Shown here: positions 61,412-64,000 of the stretch, one piece after another | Layout: each line of letters begins with the position of its first letter | Numbering within the stretch: position 1 is the stretch's first letter | Source of the DNA: Luteimonas gilva | GTDB taxonomy: Bacteria; Pseudomonadota; Gammaproteobacteria; Xanthomonadales; Xanthomonadaceae | DNA: 64,000 nucleotides | Assembly: GCF_005239095.1 (NCBI RefSeq) | Contig: NZ_SZUA01000002.1 | Location: forward strand, 248,001 to 312,000 | Direction of reading: 5' to 3' | The notes under the pieces: generated by a model | What the model was told of the DNA's origin: nothing | Databases searched by the model: none | Seen by the model: only the letters and a program-made list of their open reading frames with translations | Translations under genes and position numbers: made by a program

Positions 61412-62538
61412 CGGCGACGCAGAAAAAAGCCCTGATCGCAGCGCTGGTCGCGGCGGTGCTGGTCGGCGCCGTGCTGTTGTGGCGCTGGGCCTTCGTCAAG
61501 GTGGAACGCGAGATCGATCTGCCGCCGATCGGCGAAGCGGCCTACAACCCGCTCTATGCGTTGAAGAAGACCTTGGAAAACGCCGGCCAGAAAGTGGAGT
61601 CGCGGCAGCGCCTGGATTTGGCGCAGATGGCGCTGGGCCCGCGCGACACGGTGGTGATGGTCGGCGACGGCGGCCAATTGGGCGCGCGCGATACCGAAGC
61701 CTTGTTGAATTGGGTGTCGCGCGGCGGGCACTTGGTGCTGACGGCGCCGGCTTTCGAAGCCGAAGCTACGCCGGCGGCGCAACGCACTTTGCTCAACCGT
61801 CTGGGGGTGGCCACGCTCGACGTTCCCGAATCGTGCCTGCTGTTCGCATACCGCGGCAAGGAAACGATGCTGTTCTGCGGCGATGCCCGCTTCGCCGTCG
61901 CCAACGAAGCGTCGGTGACCGCGCGTTTGCGCGACGCCGCCGACAAAGGCGACGTCTACGCGCGCCTGCGCTACGGCTACGGCAGCGCCGACGTGGTGTC
62001 GGACCTGAGCTTCATGACCAATAGCGGATTGGACAACGAGGCCAATGCGGCGTTCGCGCGGCAATTGCTGCAACCCAACTACGGCGCGGGCGCGTTTCAC
62101 CTGATCTATCGCGCCGACATGCCGCCCTGGTGGCGGTTGTTGCTGGAGCGCGGCTGGCCGGTGTGGGCGCCGCTGCTGGTGGCGCTGTTCGCCTGGCTGT
62201 GGTCGCGGATGCAGCGCTTCGGCCCGCTGATGCCGTCGCCGGCGCTGGCGAGGCGTTCGCTGGTCGAGCACGTGCGCGCCGCCGGCGAACATGCGATGCG
62301 TTTCGGGCGCGGACCGGTGCTGTACCAGGCCGTGCGCGACGCTTTCGATGCGCGCCTGCGCCGCCGCGATCCGCTGGCCGCTGCATTGAGTGGCCAAGCG
62401 CAATGGGAAGCGATCGCCGCGCGCGCGACGATGCCCATCACCCAAGTGCAAGAAGCCCTGCAATCGCCCAAGGCCGGCGACAACGCCGACCTGCGGTTGC
62501 GGATAACCCTGTTGATCCGATTGAGAAACCGACTATGA
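61408..62538 (+). CDS. DUF4350-containing membrane protein
   Basis: 376 residues. One N-terminal helix (LIAALVAAVLVGAVLLWRWAF), then the DUF4350 domain (residues about 45-165: AAYNPLYALKKTLENAGQKV, DTVVMVGDGGQLGARDTEALLNWVSRGGHLVLTAPAF), a glutamine amidotransferase-like Rossmann fold often without catalytic residues. A second helix lies near 237-255 (WPVWAPLLVALFAWLW). ATGA overlap at both ends. Confidence 0.9.
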   Translation: MTATQKKALIAALVAAVLVGAVLLWRWAFVKVEREIDLPPIGEAAYNPLYALKKTLENAGQKVESRQRLDLAQMALGPRDTVVMVGDGGQLGARDTEALLNWVSRGGHLVLTAPAFEAEATPAAQRTLLNRLGVATLDVPESCLLFAYRGKETMLFCGDARFAVANEASVTARLRDAADKGDVYARLRYGYGSADVVSDLSFMTNSGLDNEANAAFARQLLQPNYGAGAFHLIYRADMPPWWRLLLERGWPVWAPLLVALFAWLWSRMQRFGPLMPSPALARRSLVEHVRAAGEHAMRFGRGPVLYQAVRDAFDARLRRRDPLAAALSGQAQWEAIAARATMPITQVQEALQSPKAGDNADLRLRITLLIRLRNRL

Positions 62539-63518
62539 GCCAGACTCCGCCCGCCGCCATGACCGGCGAAGCCCTGACCGCGCGCATCGCGGCGATTCGC
62601 GACCAAGTGGCCGGCGCCTTCATCGGCCAGGAAACCGTGCTGGACCAAGTGCTGATCGCGCTGCTCGCCGGCGGCCACGTGCTGCTGGAAGGCGTGCCCG
62701 GATTGGGCAAAACCCTGCTGGTGCGCGCCTTGGCGAAAACCTTGGGCTGCAGCTTCGCCCGCGTCCAGTTCACGCCCGACCTGATGCCCAGCGACATCAG
62801 CGGCCACGCCGTCTACGACTCGCGCACGGAAAGCTTCAGCATCCGCCGCGGCCCGCTGTTCACCCATCTGTTGTTGGCCGACGAAATCAACCGCGCGCCG
62901 GCCAAGACCCAATCGGCGCTGCTCGAAGCGATGCAGGAGCAGCAGGTGACCATCGAAGGCAGCAGCTTCCCGCTGCCGCCGCCGTTCATGGCCTTGGCGA
63001 CGCAGAACCCGATCGAACAGGAAGGCACCTATCCGCTGCCCGAAGCGCAACTCGACCGCTTCCTGCTGAAAGTGCTGATCGGCTATCCGGCGCTCGCCGA
63101 CGAGAAGCGAATGGTGGCCGAGATCGGCCGCGGCAGCACCGCGTCCTCCTTCGATTTGGACGGCTTGCGGCAAGTGGCCACGGCCGAGGAGATCGTCGCG
63201 ATGCAGATCGGCACCGCGCAGGTGCTGCTCGACGATGCGGTGATCGATTATGCGGTGCGGATCGTGGCCGCGACGCGCAAATGGCCGGGCATCGCGATGG
63301 GCGCCGGCCCGCGCGGCAGCCTGGCGCTGGCGCGCGCGTCGCGCGCCCAGGCGGTGCTGTCGGGCCGCGATTTCGTCACGCCCGACGACGTGCGCGAAGT
63401 GGCCAAGCCCGCGTTGCGCCACCGCATCGCGCTCGCGCCGGAACTGCAGATCGAAGGCCAGGATCCCGACACGGTGCTGCACGCGCTGCTGGCCAAGGTG
63501 GAAGCGCCGCGCCGATGA
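62535..63518 (+). CDS. MoxR-family AAA ATPase
   Basis: 327 residues. Walker A GVPGLGKT, PDLMPSDISGHAVYD, Walker B LLLADEINRAPAKTQSALLEAM, sensor 1 ALATQNPIEQEGTYPLPEAQLDRF. All catalytic motifs are present. MoxR proteins act as chaperone-like remodellers of partner proteins such as VWA or DUF58 proteins. It directly precedes a DUF58 gene (4-base overlap), the standard pair. Confidence 0.95.
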   Translation: MSQTPPAAMTGEALTARIAAIRDQVAGAFIGQETVLDQVLIALLAGGHVLLEGVPGLGKTLLVRALAKTLGCSFARVQFTPDLMPSDISGHAVYDSRTESFSIRRGPLFTHLLLADEINRAPAKTQSALLEAMQEQQVTIEGSSFPLPPPFMALATQNPIEQEGTYPLPEAQLDRFLLKVLIGYPALADEKRMVAEIGRGSTASSFDLDGLRQVATAEEIVAMQIGTAQVLLDDAVIDYAVRIVAATRKWPGIAMGAGPRGSLALARASRAQAVLSGRDFVTPDDVREVAKPALRHRIALAPELQIEGQDPDTVLHALLAKVEAPRR

Positions 63519-64000
63519 GCGAAGCCGCCGTCCGCGACCGTCCCTTGTCCGCGATCGGCTTCGCGCGCCCGGCGCCGTTGCTGATCGCGTGCCTGGTCGC
63601 GTGCGCGGCGATCGGCGGAGCGGCGGCTTTCGGTTCGATCGGCTTGGAAACCTGGGCGTGGACTTGTGCGGCGCTGGCCGCATTGGCGGTTTTCGACGTC
63701 TTGGCGTTGCGCCGCACGCCGACGCCGGAAGTGCGTCGGCTGCTGCCGGACGCTTTGGCCATCGGCGTCGAACGCGAAGTGCAGCTCGAGTTCGCGCCCG
63801 GCGAGCATCGGCGCACGTTCGACGTGCACGATCTGCATCCCGGCGCGTGGGAATCGGAAGGCTTGCCGCGGCGGATCGTGTTGAATCCGGGCACGGTCGC
63901 CAGCGTCGGTTACAAACTGCGGCCCACCGCGCGCGGCGCTTTCGAATTCGAAGGCGTGCAGATGCGGCTGCGTTCGCCGCTGCGGCTGTGGCGGCAATCG
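63515..64000 (+). CDS. DUF58 protein (partial, C-terminus outside window)
   Basis: First 162 residues; cut by the right edge. Two N-terminal membrane helices (LLIACLVACAAIGGAAAFG and WAWTCAALAALAVFDVLAL), then the DUF58 beta-rich region (EVQLEFAPGEHRRTFDVHDLHPGAWESEGLPRRI and YKLRPTARGAFEFEGVQMRLRSPLRLWRQ). The last line, with R-x-R-G-x-F-xx-G-V, is the family mark. Starts by ATGA overlap with the MoxR gene. Confidence 0.93.
   Translation, partial: MSEAAVRDRPLSAIGFARPAPLLIACLVACAAIGGAAAFGSIGLETWAWTCAALAALAVFDVLALRRTPTPEVRRLLPDALAIGVEREVQLEFAPGEHRRTFDVHDLHPGAWESEGLPRRIVLNPGTVASVGYKLRPTARGAFEFEGVQMRLRSPLRLWRQS

Overview
The window is high-GC gammaproteobacterial chromosome, most likely from a Lysobacter or close Xanthomonadaceae relative. 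The reasons are the OleABCD long-chain olefin genes, a pair of Ax21-type outer-membrane proteins, the yibN-secB-gpsA and hemD-hemX-hemY orders, the cyclic-nucleotide/peptide-modification locus, and many GTAG-bounded palindromic repeats like those of Stenotrophomonas and relatives. I see no rRNA, tRNA, CRISPR array, prophage or intact insertion sequence. Genus is inferred from gene content only.

Layout. 1-2.8 kb: heme genes hemD-hemX-hemY (minus; hemY runs off the left edge). 2.9-6.1 kb: thioesterase, lipoprotein, rhodanese, SecB and GpsA. 6.1-10.8 kb: two Ax21-like barrels, a TetR regulator divergent from a small membrane protein across a perfect palindromic operator, TrmL, a 54-aa protein and a short-chain dehydrogenase. 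10.9-14.4 kb: a large M16 lipoprotein protease and a DUF4156 lipoprotein. 14.4-22.7 kb: the olefin pathway oleA-oleB-(ykgJ)-oleC-(CadC-like regulator)-(serine hydrolase)-oleD. OleA condenses acyl chains, OleD reduces, OleC closes a beta-lactone and OleB decarboxylates it to the alkene. 22.8-28.0 kb: DUF1328, UbiJ-UbiB, TruC, DUF2059, ArfB and an acyltransferase. 28.0-34.0 kb: SDR/LysR divergent pair, then a LysR regulator divergent from the glyoxylate-shunt genes aceB and aceA.

34.2-39.6 kb is the most unusual part. It holds a cNMP-binding GGDEF protein, a membrane class III nucleotide cyclase with a repeat-rich C-terminal half, a 108-aa peptide with a nitrile-hydratase-like leader on the opposite strand, and a SagB-like flavin dehydrogenase. 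Together they look like a ribosomal peptide modification system tied to second-messenger signalling. No YcaO, LanM, radical SAM, protease or exporter gene is visible beside it.

39.7-57.4 kb is mostly housekeeping: ArgS, a SPOR protein, hydrolases, SpeA/SpeE polyamine synthesis, PII, UbiK, the ComM/YifB ATPase, a phosphopantetheinyl transferase divergent from an AMP-forming ligase, ExoIII, an aldehyde dehydrogenase and a gamma carbonic anhydrase. 57.6-64.0 kb is one tightly overlapped operon: RDD, RDD, SpoIIM-like, DUF4129, DUF4350, MoxR and DUF58 (cut by the right edge).

Dispersed inverted repeats of several families fill many gene boundaries. Some supply stop codons or terminal codons to neighbouring genes. 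Gene starts were chosen by family alignment memory, ribosome-binding sites and operon spacing. No database search was run.
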